From positions 86,163-150,162 of the forward strand of contig AZLU01000064.1 in the NCBI GenBank assembly GCA_002224055.1: 64,000 nucleotides of DNA, written 5' to 3'. Each line of letters starts with the position of its first letter. Positions within the stretch are counted from its first letter, which is position 1. The notes under the pieces were generated by a model. The model was not told the DNA's origin and did not search any database. It was given only the letters and a program-made list of their open reading frames with translations. This DNA is from Pezizomycotina sp. ARF18. Lineage: Eukaryota; Ascomycota. Of the stretch, positions 21,490 to 34,100 are shown piece by piece. A program made the position numbers and the translations under genes.

Positions 21490-24000
21490 CTATAAGAAAA
21501 GGAAATGTTTAATTACATATTTTTATAATTGAACTGCTTATGATTTATATGTATGTAGGGTAAGTAGTTACTAACAGGCTAGTCTTTCCTGCTTGTTACT
21601 ATCGCCTGTCACGGTCGAAGTCAGGAGTAGGTCGTAGGGGATTCGAGTGAAGCATTTTTGCTTATATATGTATGTTTTTATGCGTAGAAGGTAGTCGATT
21701 AAAAGCCGCGAATTGTGGTCCGTAGTGGGGTTCTCTTAAGTTTTTTCTTGTCGAGTTCGAGATGGTGATATTCGAGTAGAAGCTCGCAACTTTGAAGAGG
21801 TTCCTTTTCTTAAGTTGGTATAGATGGATAGTATTGCGATATATATTATACCAGTTTTAAAAGGGGTAGCTTAACTTTGTCGAGAGATAGGTTTTTTTTG
21901 GGAATAGGAATTCTGGACTTCGTAGGTTATAAAGAGGATATATATGGAAGATGAGAACTAATAATGACGAAGAAGAAGAACTTGAGGTTTCTTTTAAAGA
22001 TAAGAAAAAGACAATAAGGGAAAGCTTTGGATAGGTGTGTGATATAATAATTTTAGAAAAAAACGTAGGGAGAAAAAAAAGAAAGAAAAAGAATGGTAAC
22101 TAGTAAACCGGTGAGCTATATTATCAACAAATAGAATTGTATAAAACTCCCTTTGCGATCTTTCTCGATTATAATAGGGATGAGAGCAAGAGATGTCGAC
22201 GACCCGCAAGGGAAAAAAAAAAGGTGTACGAAAATGTTCGGTAGTGGGGTGGTGATATGGTATTTGTCTGGCAATCGGACTCCAACGACGTAATCTAACC
22301 TCTTAGCGATTTCGATTACCACCAATTCTGCGATCCTATTCTTGGTTACTATTTTATCCAAGATAGGCAGGGAAAAGCAACCGCCGCTTACCTGAAGAAT
22401 TTATATATATTATTGTATAAAAGCCACAGCAAGGGGGTCGAATCGAAGGAAGGAAGAGGTCCAGGGATCACGCTGGTCTTAGCCGCCAGTTGCTTCAAAT
22501 GCCCTTCTTTTTCTTCTTTCTTTCCTGATAGATAATTATTATTTATAAATAATTATTATAGTATTAATTTTTATTTTTTTAGATATTTGTTAATTGTTCC
22601 GTGTTTTTTTTTTTTCTTTTTCTTAAAAAATTTTTTTTTTAATATTTTCCTTTATCTCTTTTTAAAGATCTCGATGCCTGTTCGGTTCAACTGCCCTTTG
22701 TGTAGAGCGGTCTAAAAGCAGAATAGAAACGTATCGAAGAAAGTGATCCTCAACACTGATGATAGAAAGGTAGTTCAGGAATGCTGAGCTGAGAGTTGTC
22801 CGACGATGATCGAATTATTGTCTCCTGCGTACGTATGGAAGTCAGGAGAGGAAGATGGATAGGAGTCTGTTGGTCTTTTCTGTAGAAGTTTCGAAAAAGG
22901 TCTCCAGCCTTGATCTTTATATCCCCTAGTTTTGAGTCTTCGTAGGTCGGCAAGGAATTAGTAGAGGGGAAAAATTTTTTTAAGGCTTGCGGGGAGCTTG
23001 CTCGTATCACACACTACAGCTATCCGAAATCCTCCATGTGGACACTCTAGACCCTTAGAGAATAAAGTTATCTCGTGTGTTCTGAATTAGCAAAGCCTTG
23101 AAGAACTTAGAGTCAATTGCAAGGGAAAAATGTATTATTTTGGGTATAAACCTACTTACCCTTTGAAGCCTTTGGCCATTAATTTTTTAATTTTAAAAAC
23201 AAAATCCCGGCCCCGGACCGGAACGAACATTCGTCGGACAATGCGAACATCTTGTTAGCTGCACCGCGAAGATAAGAAGTTCAAGGAAGTAAGAAAAGGC
23301 TGTAGGGGGCCGTTTAGAGAAAGCCTTGTTCCTGGTACCTAACGCTAGTATCCTGCACCAGTTGCTTTGCCCGTAGAAGGTAGCTAGACACGTTTCATTG
23401 ATATTGAAAATCAGGGCATGGTACTTTTACCTATAGAATAATAAACAACAATTCGTTTTGTAGCCCCGTCGAGTAAGTTTTAACCAAGCTGTACGACGGA
23501 GCAAATAAAGAAAAGACTTTTAAAAATAGCTGTGCACATAAAATATATTATTGCGCGATTTTGCAGGGCCTGTTATACGAGAGTACACAGGCCCCAGGGT
23601 CCTCGGTGCAACAGCGCACCCGCAAGGGTGCCTGCAACGGCCAATGGTTTGGAAAAAGCAGCCGCGCGACCTCGTATAGTCCCGTAGTGATACCGAGCTT
23701 ATAGCTGGTTAACTGGTTTCTTCTATTTGACAATCCAAATAAATTACCCTTTCCAACAAGGATTTGCAGTGTAAGGCAATTGTATTATTCGGATTCCCTT
23801 AATGCAAAGACGGCCGAACCAACGAGAAGCCAGCAAAAAGCACGCTCCTCTCACAAATCTCGATCCATCGAGTAAAATATTCTCTAAGAGTAATGATATT
23901 CGTGAATGGAATACGGGAAGGAAAAACGGCCGAAATACTTGGAAAAAAAAAAAAACGTCCCGAGAGATTTTCAGCCCCAAAAGGCGGAACACACAAATGG
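21490..24000. other. gene-free AT-rich stretch
   Basis: No supported gene. A minus-strand frame at 22750-23010 has 86 codons and no motif. An AT-rich palindrome lies at 22538-22553, and T-rich and A-rich runs surround 22600-22650. Confidence 0.4.
22538..22553. repeat. perfect 16-bp AT palindrome
   Basis: ATTATTTATAAATAAT equals its own reverse complement. It sits in a longer AT-only tract, so it may be chance. Confidence 0.7.
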
Positions 24001-24002
24001 GT

Positions 24003-24134
24003 AAAAAATTGATGGGAAATTGTCGATCTCTTCAGTGGACCACTCTAACTACCCCGTTACATAAATCGTCAAAAAATCGTTTGTTGATTAGAGTGGGTCC
24101 GCTAAAGAGATCTGCAATTTCCCATCAATTTTTT
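24003..24134. repeat. long inverted repeat, two arms of about 48 bp
   Basis: The left arm (24003-24050) and right arm (24086-24134) are inverted near-copies. Both arms carry AAAAAATTGATGGGAAATTG, then a block differing at few positions (CGATCTCTTCAG against AGATCTCTTTAG), then ACTCTAA at the inner end. The spacer is about 35 nt. The whole 132-bp unit could fold into one hairpin. It may be a MITE-like element, a hairpin-RNA source, or a palindromic duplication. Target-site duplications are not obvious. Confidence 0.75.
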
Positions 24135-24441
24135 CATCCACTTGACATGTTACGCGCGGCCTGTGTTGGTTTGTCGGCTCACAGTTCCCGAATTCGTAGG
24201 ACGACTTGAATGATTTCGTTGAGAACTCGCACGTCCGATCGAATATCATCGACCGGATCTCAAAAATGAAGAAAGGCGCTGAGAGCGCGCATTCAGAACA
24301 CATTGGTCGTCTGTATATTATATGAAACAACAAAAGTCTCAAACACACCATTTCTGGGTGGAATTTTGGAAGCCAAGTTCCAGCAATCAAGTTAATCCTC
24401 CATTGAAGATTCTGAGCCAGACTCTGCTGTGAAAGCTTGTT

Positions 24442-26055
24442 TCACAGAGAATTTACCAATTGGGTTTTTCGATAGTGACAGAAAGCACTGATTCGCCTAA
24501 CAGTACTGCCAGAGAATAATGGATAGAGTTTCGGTGTCTCTGAATTAAAAGGCATGCTAGGTACCACAGCAGACTTCAGACTCGACCGCTCCTTGATCTC
24601 GGAGCGGGGACAGATAATGGAGCTAATCGCTGCATCTCGCGCCGTCTCCTCGATAAAATGCTTGAAAGAGCTCTGGAGCGTATTAATAGCATGCATCTGT
24701 ATATCAAGCTTGAGCGTGGAGAGGCCATCGGGTCCATCCCCTCGCTGCTAGCGCCCTTCTGCCACGGATTTTTGCTACTTTCACCTGCCGTAGTTGTCTC
24801 GCGTCTCGCGCTGCTGGGTAGGACGGCAAAATCGGTTCAACAGTCCTCGCTTGCCGTCATTCTCCTCTGACTTCTTCCTCCCTTCGCACTCTCTGTAGGA
24901 CAGAAGCACAGAAGCACAGATGTACAGAGGTTCAACTAGTGCTGCGTAGGTGATACTCTAGTTCGGAGTAACGCTTATCTCAAGCTCCAAAAAGGAAAGA
25001 GATTGAGCTTTTCATTCGCTTCATCGCGAAGATTGAGTTTCCATGTTGTGAATGATCGCAAAGTAAGATTTGGCCATCGGGAAAACTGTGGATCGATCGA
25101 AGATTGTTACCCGAATCAGTCAGTGTTCGGATATATCTTCTTACAAATAATTTCTCCTGACTTTCCTGAAACCGCCAGCGAGTAGTGATGATCAGTCACA
25201 ATGATCAATGGCTGTGAAACTGTATGATGATTATGTAATTTTCTTCCCGCGATATCTTGGACGACGATGAAAAGGAAGTGTTCTCGAAGGGAGACGGTCG
25301 CAATTAACTGTTCTCGAGATAATCCTTTAACTGCCCGAATTGAATTCAGATAAGCAAAGAACTTACAAAGAAGGGTATTGATATAAAGTATACTCCTGAA
25401 TTAGAAGCATGGTATGATTCCTGCTCGGGTGGTCCTTATTGACGGTGGGGTTCTAGCCTCGGTTTTTTTTTTTTTTTTTGAGGCTTTGGTGGGGAGACAC
25501 ATACAAAGTTGTTGTGTGTCAGAAATTGGACCATTAAACATTCTAGAACCTGCTCCGCGGAGTGAGCCTATTTGCCCTAGAAGTTCGCATGCCCAGCAGC
25601 CTCGAAATTTTGTTTTCAAAAAAGAGAATTGATCACGTTTCGCAGATAAGAAGATTTAAAATAACGTTTAAAAGCAAGGCTTTCACGTACCATAGTGCCT
25701 GTATCGTAGCCTTCCATAGCTTGAATTTTAACGCAAATATATCAGTAGATGCTCCGAATTCAGCTTGATCTGAGTCAGTGGTCTCTCATTGGTCGTTTCT
25801 GAGCCTAACCTTGATGGCGTTTCAGGCTTCGCGACGCACGAGGCTTTGCTTCGCACGACTGCGCAGCCATCTCCTTGTCGCTTGTCTCGGGCTTTCAGCA
25901 GAGCAGCACAGATGGCATAGAAAACCTGATAGATGAAATACAGTGAAGATGAAATCGCCTCTGTTTCCAAGCTCCAATACCTTCGCTGGACTGCTTCGAA
26001 GGTGTAATTGACAGAACGAACAGCTTTTCGCAGCAGCAGCGGTTAATTCTTCCAC
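24442..26055 (-). pseudogene. possible remnants of a decayed multi-exon gene
   Basis: Two minus-strand stretches look protein-like but are not connected by any convincing frame. The upstream one begins at 26055 (MEELTAAAAKSCSFC) and, after one frame change, continues with FYAICAALLKARDKR and ends at 25731. The downstream one, 24442-24710, reads LSTLKLDIQMHAINTLQSS then FKHFIEETARDAA, which resembles helical N-terminal regions of fungal regulatory proteins, though I cannot name a family. The roughly 1 kb between them has stops in all frames. This may be a broken gene, an unrelated pair of exons, or chance; I give it low weight. Confidence 0.22.
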
Positions 26056-26224
26056 TTTTGAGAAAGCTTACTGGGAGAGCTGGCGTAACGAGTTGCTATT
26101 GGCAACCATCACGCCCAGGGGGCTTGCATTATTATTATGCCCACATTATAACCCACCAGCCACAGCGAAAACAGCAGTAACTGCCAACCAGAAGAAACAA
26201 ACAAAATAAAAAAAAGCTTAGCTC

Positions 26225-26248
26225 TTTTTTTTTTTTTTTTTTTTTTTT
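26225..26248 (+). repeat. T24 homopolymer
   Basis: Uninterrupted T24 in gene-free sequence. From 26249 to 26839 I see only a Lys-rich frame (26348-26692) without motifs. Confidence 0.8.
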
Positions 26249-26839
26249 AAACCATCTTCGAGCACTGTATGGTGCGGCCCCTCTTTCGAGCTTCGAGTAC
26301 AGCTTCAAATTAACTCCTTCGAAAAATTTTCGTCTTTCATCTTTCGTTTGAAGAACTGGGCACTCCTGGGATTCAGTTTTGATCCGTTTCGATTCGTAGA
26401 ATACCCGTCGTTCGTTTCGATTTTACCAGCGACTTCTTCTCCGGTGGAAAAAGCGGGCCGCCGTATATACTTCCAAATCGAGCTGCAAGCAAAAAAAGGA
26501 AAGAGTCATCTGAGGTATGTTAGCCGGAAGCTCAAGTCGAAGAGGGCAAACAAAGACAAAAAGTCTCAAAGACCTAATCATATCCCTTTGATCAAAGGAA
26601 GCCAGGCGTTGTTTAACATTGCATTACAAGCCATAAAGCATTTAGCCGCCAAGAAAAGAAAAAAAAAAAAAAAACAAGCGGCCCTTTGTTGAAAGGCTCA
26701 GACGACCAAGCCGCATCTTTTCCCCGCCGTCAAGACCTAAGCCTCAGACACATACCTCCCGCGCTTTTTTTTCCTTGTCGCTGCAGCTTTTTTGGGACAT
26801 CGAGTGTCCCGTCTTTGTTTTTTCCTCTCTCTCTACCAG

Positions 26840-26985
26840 ATGAAACCAAATGAGGTTGTGGTCCTGGTGGTAGTGCTGCTGCTGCTGTTCTTCGCGTTCG
26901 TGGCTTGGGCGCTGGTGACGTATAATGCATTCGTGGGGCGATGTTCACGAACTGGCGGCGGAGGACGTACATCGTGGAGGAGTAG
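26840..26985 (+). CDS. very small single-pass membrane protein (48 codons, one indel)
   Basis: Not a named family. From ATG 26840 the frame reads MKPNEVVV followed by a continuous hydrophobic helix (LVVVLLLLFFAFVAWALV) and TYNAFV. After one missing base near 26938 it continues MFTNWRRRTYIVEE and stops at 26983-26985. The 146-nt span is one base short of 48 codons plus a stop, as a single deletion predicts. The layout, a short acidic or neutral head, one helix, and then Trp plus an Arg cluster, gives a clear positive-inside topology. A TCTCTCTCTACCAG stretch immediately before the ATG could be a splice acceptor, so an upstream leader exon is possible. Candidate roles are small subunits or regulators of membrane complexes; nothing in the sequence decides. 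Confidence 0.45.
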
Positions 26986-27179
26986 GGCACGGGCATGTCG
27001 TTTCGTTTTCTTTTTTGAATGTTTCGGTTTTTTTTCCTGGTCTTGTCCTTTTTTTTTAGGCTGTTTTTGTCATGGATTCTGCATTCTGGTTTTGGGCTTT
27101 GACGGTTGATGATTGTGATGAACTGTTGTTGTTGGGGTCGGGATTTTCAAGGTAGTGGTTGGTTGTTATTAAGACTCAG

Positions 27180-27216
<37 letters not shown>

Positions 27217-27217
27217 C
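27180..27217. repeat. T20-A18 junction run
   Basis: A nearly symmetrical, self-complementary T-to-A run in the stretch between the small membrane protein and the Cld1-like gene. The rest of 26990-27727 shows no supported gene. Confidence 0.85.
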
Positions 27218-27727
27218 CAAGCATGTATACCTGAGTATTTTCTTTTTGCTCTTCTGTATAACGGCACATGTATCTTCTCAACTTTTATATACTCACGATT
27301 TCTTCACCAATTTTTAGTCCAGGCTAGTAGCATCTTGTTCGTTTCAATATATATGTATATTTACCGAGTATGTAATCACAAAGCATGTAAGTTAGCGAAA
27401 AACCGCAAGGGAATATTTGGATATAATGTCATCTACTCCATTTCAATCGATTGAATACTACGCCTACTCTATTACAACAGAATTAGGGGGGAGGGAAATA
27501 GTGAACTATGTGACAGTGATGTGTGATTGGATGCGAATGGGGGGAATTCCTGGGGGTGCAAAAAGAGGGAAGAGGGAATACATGAAAAAGGTTGAAACCA
27601 GAATCAGCAGACAACTGTATGAACATGCACCATACTTCTATACATGCCATTTACAATAAAAAGAAAGAGGAAGAAAATAAGTGCTCAAAAAAACAAAACT
27701 GTGGACAATAACATCAAAGTAAACTAC

Positions 27728-29595
27728 TTAATCATGGGACTTTGTGGCCTCCTGCACGGCTAGCTTTGCCTTCTCCAACTCGACAGCCTTCTGCAAACCG
27801 CTGACGACGTCGTTAAATTGCTCCCACCCGTCTAGGTAGACGTGGTGACCGGCTCCCTTTATCGTCCCGATCTTCGCTTTCCTCCGGCGGCGTTGACCTT
27901 ATCCACGGCAGCCTTTCCGGCCTTTCCGTCCATCCAGTCGTTCTCGCCGTACAGGAACAGCATCTCGACGTTCTTCTCGACCTTTTCGATCCTCCGGATC
28001 AGGGGGTCGCGAGCATAGGCACCCGGTGCGAGTAGGTACGCCAGAGCATACTCTCCGGATCCCCGCTGGCGGAAGAGGAGTACGCGTACGTGTGTAGCGC
28101 CTGCGCCTCGGCGCTGGGGAGCATCGAAAACCGCCGCGACGTCCAGCCCGACGTCAGCCTGGGGCCCAGCGGACCGGACCACCGCACCAGCGAGAACGGC
28201 GAGATGTTAGCGTCCCACAGGTACGTCAACCATCCCGGCATCGGCCTCCGCGGCGGCGGCGTGCTCGTACCCGCTACGTTCGACGGCGGCGTCGACGTGC
28301 CCGACCTCGTCGAGACAGACTGATCGTCGTTGAACTCGCGGCTGACGGCTGCCATTTCGCCGGAAACGTCGGAATGTCCGAATTGACGGCGTACGGATCC
28401 TCGGGGATACCGACGGGCGAGGCGAGGATGAGCTTCTCGATGCGTCCGGGGTACTTGAGGGCGTAGCAGACGGCGAGGTAGCCGCCCAGCGAGTGGCCCA
28501 GGAGCGTGAACCTGTCGAGCCCGCGCTTCTTGCGCCACTCCTCGAGGGAGTCTATGAAGAAGTCCTCCGCTTCCGTACCTTGGCCATCTTCTCCGTGGCT
28601 TTTATCTTGAACGAAGGGCGGGCGGAACGGCCCATGCCCAGCAGGTCGAGGGCGTACAGCGACCATCCGGGCCGCTTCGATAGCGCGTCGAAGTTTTTGT
28701 AGAAGAAACCGAGGCCGGCGCCGTAGCCGTGGACGATAACTAGGTTGTTGGGGGAGGGGTTGCTGCCGTAGCTCGTCCTAGTGATGGAGAATTCGTTCAG
28801 GTAGTGCTTCGGCTTGGGGAGGGGAACCTCGAGTGACGCGCACACCCGGTCATCGTCAGTTGTGAGGTGGGATACGGTGGCGGCGGGTTCGGTAAGCTCC
28901 GTGTGATCTTGCTTCCTGTGGCATTTGGTGGTGTGGTGGTGGAATCGTGGTGGAGGCCGAAGTGCGGATCGTGGTGGAGTAAAAAGGGATGAATTGGAGG
29001 ACGTTGGCTTCTGCTACCGCGGGTGAAACGGAAGACCACTGAGTAAATAGGGATCAACGTGTTAGCGCTTAGGAAACAAAAAAGGAATAAACTATTATCC
29101 CTGTTCTATGCATGAAATTTTGTGTTTTCAAAAAAAAAAAGCTGTAATTGGAAAGAAAAACCGTACCCATTGCGAGAAACCCTCCTTGTACGAAAGCGGG
29201 AAGAGGTTACTTGGAAGCTTTGGCCTCTCGTCCTTTGCTGCTGCCGCAACTTCTTTTTGCCTCTGCCTGGCCAGCGGACTCTGGCCGGAATCAGGGAGAC
29301 TGACGTCTTCGGTGCTCGAAGCCATCTCTCTATGATAACCTCTCCTGAGAAGAGCGTGTGCGAAAGGGTGAGGGTGGTTGTTTAGGTCGTGTGGTGAAGA
29401 ATTCGAGACTGGTAACTCGAGTGGTATTGCAGCTGTAGCTGCTGCAACGGTGGCGGTCGAAGCTGTGATCGATGAAGCGGTCGAGTAGAGAAGAGTGTGA
29501 ATCCAAGGTGACGAAGCCGACGATAACCTGCAAATATTCTGTGATGGCACCGCAAGAGCGGGCGTGAAAGATAGAGGTAAGGTGAATGGACGCAA
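27728..29595 (-). CDS. cld1: Cld1-like mitochondrial alpha/beta hydrolase (ABHD4/5 family), two exons, frameshifted
   Basis: Fungal relative of yeast Cld1, the cardiolipin-specific phospholipase of mitochondria. Exon 1 (29595-29167) begins MRPFTLPLSFTPALAVPSQ with Arg, Ser and Ala but few acids, as in a mitochondrial presequence, and ends FPLSYKEGFSQW. A phase-0 intron (29166-29039, donor GTACGG, acceptor CTCAG) joins it to WSSVSPAVAEANVLQFIPF. The hydrolase domain shows HGYGAGLGFFYKNFDAL, DLLGMGRSARPSF, the nucleophile elbow LLGHSLGGYLAV (Ser codon 28490-28492), FLYGENDWMDG near the acid residue, and catalytic His in GAGHHVYLDGWEQF. The C-terminus reads VQEATKSHD before TAA at 27728. Several single-base indels split the second exon into at least four frames, yet the nucleophile, acid-region and His motifs are all present. 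Expected role: deacylation of cardiolipin for remodelling. Confidence 0.8.
29039..29166 (-). other. spliceosomal intron of the Cld1-like gene
   Basis: 128 nt, donor GTACGG and acceptor TTTACTCAG on the minus strand. Splicing joins SQW to WSS and restores a family-conserved FSQWW motif, which is the reason for choosing this pair. Confidence 0.75.
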
Positions 29596-29599
29596 CTTG

Positions 29600-31100
29600 G
29601 CGGTATTGATAGGGGGACGAGGGGAAAAGGTCTATATAAATAAAAAAAAATAATGTTCTAAAACAGAACTCTAGGCTCTTCGAAAAAGAAAAAAGAAACG
29701 TTTTTTTGAGCCTAAAAAGAGGACGGCATTAAATGTTTCCCTTGTTCAAATGTTGTCCCTTCAGCTGCGCCTTGACAATGTACCAAGCAGTAAGTACCGT
29801 ACAATTCGAAACCGGCTAATAGACGAAGTGGACGAGGAATGTTAAATGTGTGGGAGTAAAAATGGGACAACTACTATGCCGAATGAAACAAGCAAAGTAC
29901 ATACAGTAATACACTGTGGTGCAAGGACGGAAGTATAGGGTAAAAAAGGTGAAGGAGGAGAAGGAGTTTAGGTCTCGATATCGCCGAAATGCATCCACAC
30001 TAATAAAAAGGAAAGGAAAGGATAGGATGGATAAGATGGAAAGAAAGGAAGAAGAAGAATTACGTCGCACAGGGAGGAGGAGAGAAGTAGAAAGGGGTCC
30101 TTTTTTTACTGGCTACTTTTTATCTTCATTCAATAATCTCAATTGCGAGGCATATAGGTGGCCAAATTTGGTTATTATTATCGAATCTCTACTATGTTTT
30201 GATTTTTGTTGGGAACTTGAAGAATACAAGATCTGTCCCCTTTTTCACAGCTCATTTCAATGTCTCGGATGTTCCTCCAGATCGGTATCCCCAGCCCTTT
30301 TTTTCATCCTCAACCCCAAAAGAGAACACTCTTTATGCATCCAGCCCTGTGGCCATGTGCTGAGTGTCCTCGTGATGCTGGAGTAGAGTATTCTCGGATG
30401 TCTCTGCCAATCGCAAGATCTGCCGGTAAGTTTGAAACCGGTGGAAAGTCATCTCCCTATTGTTTTTTGGAGGCTTAAAGAGGAGTTCTCTCTCTTTCCT
30501 TCTTCCAAAAGAAGGGTAAGGCCAAAGACGCATCTGGGGTAATATTCTCACGAATTCTGGTCTAGCTAACGGATTTCTCATATTACTAGTCTTAGGGTTT
30601 TTTACAACACCTAAAAAGTCGTCAATGAAGCTGTAATCGAGATGGATGGACGGAGCACAGCTGCAGAGAACTTTCTCCCGGTTCTTGGATCCCTGGGAGG
30701 ATTCTCACATGTAGCTGTTTAGCTTTCCCCTGTTCCTGGCTTAAGCAGATCGCTTACGGACTTAAACAGCGCACCAAGCTTCTTACTTCCGAGAGAACCT
30801 AAAAGTCGTCGTAATTTCTCTCAGTTCAAAACCCCTCGGCAACTCCAGCAAGCGAGTGTGCATACGAAAAGAAAAGTCGATGCCTGCAGCCTGCGGCCAT
30901 CTGCGATTCCCGAATTGTCGAATTAAAAAGCTCGACAGGTGGAAACTTGAAATTTTCTGCAGCGACGACGTAACCCACGGAACCAACCGGTCTAAACATT
31001 TATCCGTCCCCGCCGTGAAGATTCGCCTAGGTACAGGGTCTTGTCGTAATCGATATTCGATGGGGATCTAAATTTAACTAGTAGTATCCCACCTGCAACT
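29600..31100. other. intergenic, nothing recognised
   Basis: Upstream side of the Cld1-like gene and further non-coding sequence. The longest frame (29916-30386, plus strand) is Lys/Arg-rich at its start and Phe/Cys-rich later, without a motif. A minus-strand frame at 30333-30581 has 82 codons and is also unassigned. Confidence 0.4.
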
Positions 31101-34100
31101 GCGACCGATCTGTAATATTCTGAACCTGATTTTATTCATCTTCAACTTTACTTGATAGCACAATTTCATCATCATTATTTTTCGACTGTGAGGTTCTTTT
31201 AACCGAATTTGACGATGGTGTTCCACAAATTCAATTCCTTTCACTGCTCCTTGGTTGGTACATCGTACTATATATCAACATATCGTCAGTATGATATTTA
31301 GCGCCAAAAGACCCCGCGAGACTCTGATATTAGTAAATTCAAAGGTGACAACGATTCATTTTTAGACGCATTCTTGCCTTTTCATTAGAAGGATATAAAA
31401 TCGTTTTTTCGACTATCAGAAGTTGCGATCGCATTTTAGGCCTGTCAAACTATATTCTAGTTGATCCAATAAAAATAAATCCGTCGGTATAGAGGCGATG
31501 CAAGACATGAAAATTGGTTCCTGGGAAACTGAGGGCGTCTTAAGCTCACTCACTTTCGCCGGCTAAACTGAAGGTGTTTTAGGATCGATTGCGCCAATTG
31601 CAGCAATTTGGTGTTCAATGAACAGGTTCTTTTTTCTTTTTCTTTTCTCTCTTTTTTTCAATAAGAACTCTTCCTGTTCATAGAGTAGCAAGACAGTAGG
31701 CTGTCTACTATTTGGGAGAAGGTAAACCGGTGACAGCGACTGTTGTGACATCCTTTTATCGAAGTGCGCGAATGTTCCCGCGCTTACGAGTCACTTTCTA
31801 GCACGATGTCCTGTTTAATATTACCAGAGACCTCTATCTATTTTAAGCGCGTATACGCTCGTCGCAGGGTTACTAGACCAACTGCAGCGGCATATTCAAA
31901 GCCTCGTGTAGATGATTATTATTATTTATTATTTATTTAATTTAATTTTTCTTTTTTGTCCACGTGGGAAATATATAAAATATCTCAGCTATTCTTATTT
32001 AATCCTTTCATCAACCTCAATTGAACCTAGTATCAGTTCCCTGGCTCGTTACGTCCTCTAGCAACATCCCTCAAATACGTCCCTAACCACGTAGTGATAC
32101 GATGCTGCTAGGGCTCGCGTCTCAACACTATTGAAAACAATTCTAGGGATATGATATAATCACATATAGACACATTACAGCAACAATATGCCGGTCTGGG
32201 AACAAATCTGTGCTTGGAGAAACATACGGTATCTACAGAAAAGGAAGCACCTAGCTTTTCAATATATAATCACAAAGACGTCCAGGAGCTTCACGTAGAA
32301 TCAAAGATGTTCTAAAATTATACGAATAATCACAGCATTCGTTGGTGCCTCTGGCAGCAAATAATGGCGAGGACACCGATGATAAATTACAGGATGAGAA
32401 AGCACTTTATAGAGTGCTAATAGACTTAAACACGTTCTCACACAGATTTCATAAACCAGGTTGCGGGGCGTAGAGGAGCTTGTCGCATCTATGGATCCTT
32501 AAGGCACGAGCCGCAGAAGGTGCCTCAATCACGAGCATGCACAATAATGTGTCCGCTACCTGGCAGCAATAAGACGCATGCCCCATATCCTCGCACGGCC
32601 GCTACAAACCGGGATAAAGATATACTTCGGTGAAGGCTCTATCGAGTATTGCGACGCAGCGAAGATATTCATTTCGACGTATTTGGTTGTCCGAAGGTCC
32701 GCTGGCCATAATCTAGTCTCCAAGGCATCAAAAAACCGACATATATCCAACACCTGCAAAGAAGTATCATCTCATAAACAGGAAAATGGATTGCGAATAT
32801 CAAGGCATAGGTGAAAGGAAATACGGAACAGCACTACTGAAGAGGATATTATTGCCGCTCAAGCTACGAAGTGCCATAACCTTTCATCTGGATGCTTCGG
32901 CAATCCGTTTATTTCTCGAAATGCAGAAATTATAAACTTCTAAATATGAATGAAAGATATGCTCGATTAATCTTGGAAACGTCCACTGGGATATCATTGG
33001 TCATGCACGCAAGACAGATATTAGAGCACTCATTAGGAGAAAGCGAGAGACAATGCGAATTGCCATAGCTTACATCGAAAGCAGCGTTTGAGCTTTGCGT
33101 ATAATGAACGACCAACGAGGAGAACATAAGTATTACATTAACCAGACTGATCCACTACTCGATGAGCAAATGCGGAAAAACAGACATACCGATGCAGCCT
33201 ATAAACGTAGTATTTGCAGGCTGCGATGCTCCGGGAGGGATAGAGTTGTTTACTTCAATGAGTATGAAGAGTCATATCAACGGTTTCGCTTCCGACAACC
33301 GAGTCGGAATATACCTACACGATGGATACCATTAAAGGAGTTATTTGGCTACAAAACGTCACGCACAATATTGCGACGCTCTCATAACAATGGGCCAAGC
33401 AAAGGACCTTATATATAACGGCTCCCAAGGGGCATTTGTTTTAGACGGAAGCCTTCGTTGCTATAGTCGAATAAAAATATTAAATGGTCCGGCTATCTCT
33501 ATTTAAACGTTCTTTATCTAAAGAAGTTTACGAAATTCTCGGACACAGAAGTTTCGCGCCGGAAGACTATGATAAATTCCTTACCTAGATAAGAATCATG
33601 GGTGCTGAGAAGCATTATCTCCATAGGCAATGATTGATCCAGGAAAGCAGCGACGCGGGTCATAGTCGAGAAAACACCCTCTACTCGTCGCGTGGTACAT
33701 AGTATAATCTCTCCAACTAAATCAAGTTTAAGGCACCATTTCGATAATTGCTGTACAGATGATATTTGCCGCAACTAACCCTGGCCGAACATCTATCATA
33801 CGCATTGAGAGCGCTTAAGAAAGTAAATACGCAAAATGCCGGGTGGATGCAAGCACTACTGATGTACTTCTCCTGTACCAAAGCCTGCCATGTGTAGAGG
33901 CCCGATAACCCACCTTAAACCCGGTCCAGTTGCTCACCATATGCCATAGTGATTTTATCCTGTACAACTAAACCAACTACATTCAATATGGCTACGCATT
34001 TCGAGAGTGCTTTTGTGGACTAGCAGTTCGCAAACGGCGCGGCAGTTCGCTTATATAGAAACCCCAGCGATGCCCATCACTCCGGGGCTAAAGGAAACAT

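Noticed and set aside
26348-26692. 114-codon Lys-rich plus-strand frame
   Set aside because: The end is a poly(A)-encoded Lys tract and the rest lacks any motif; the composition explains the frame.
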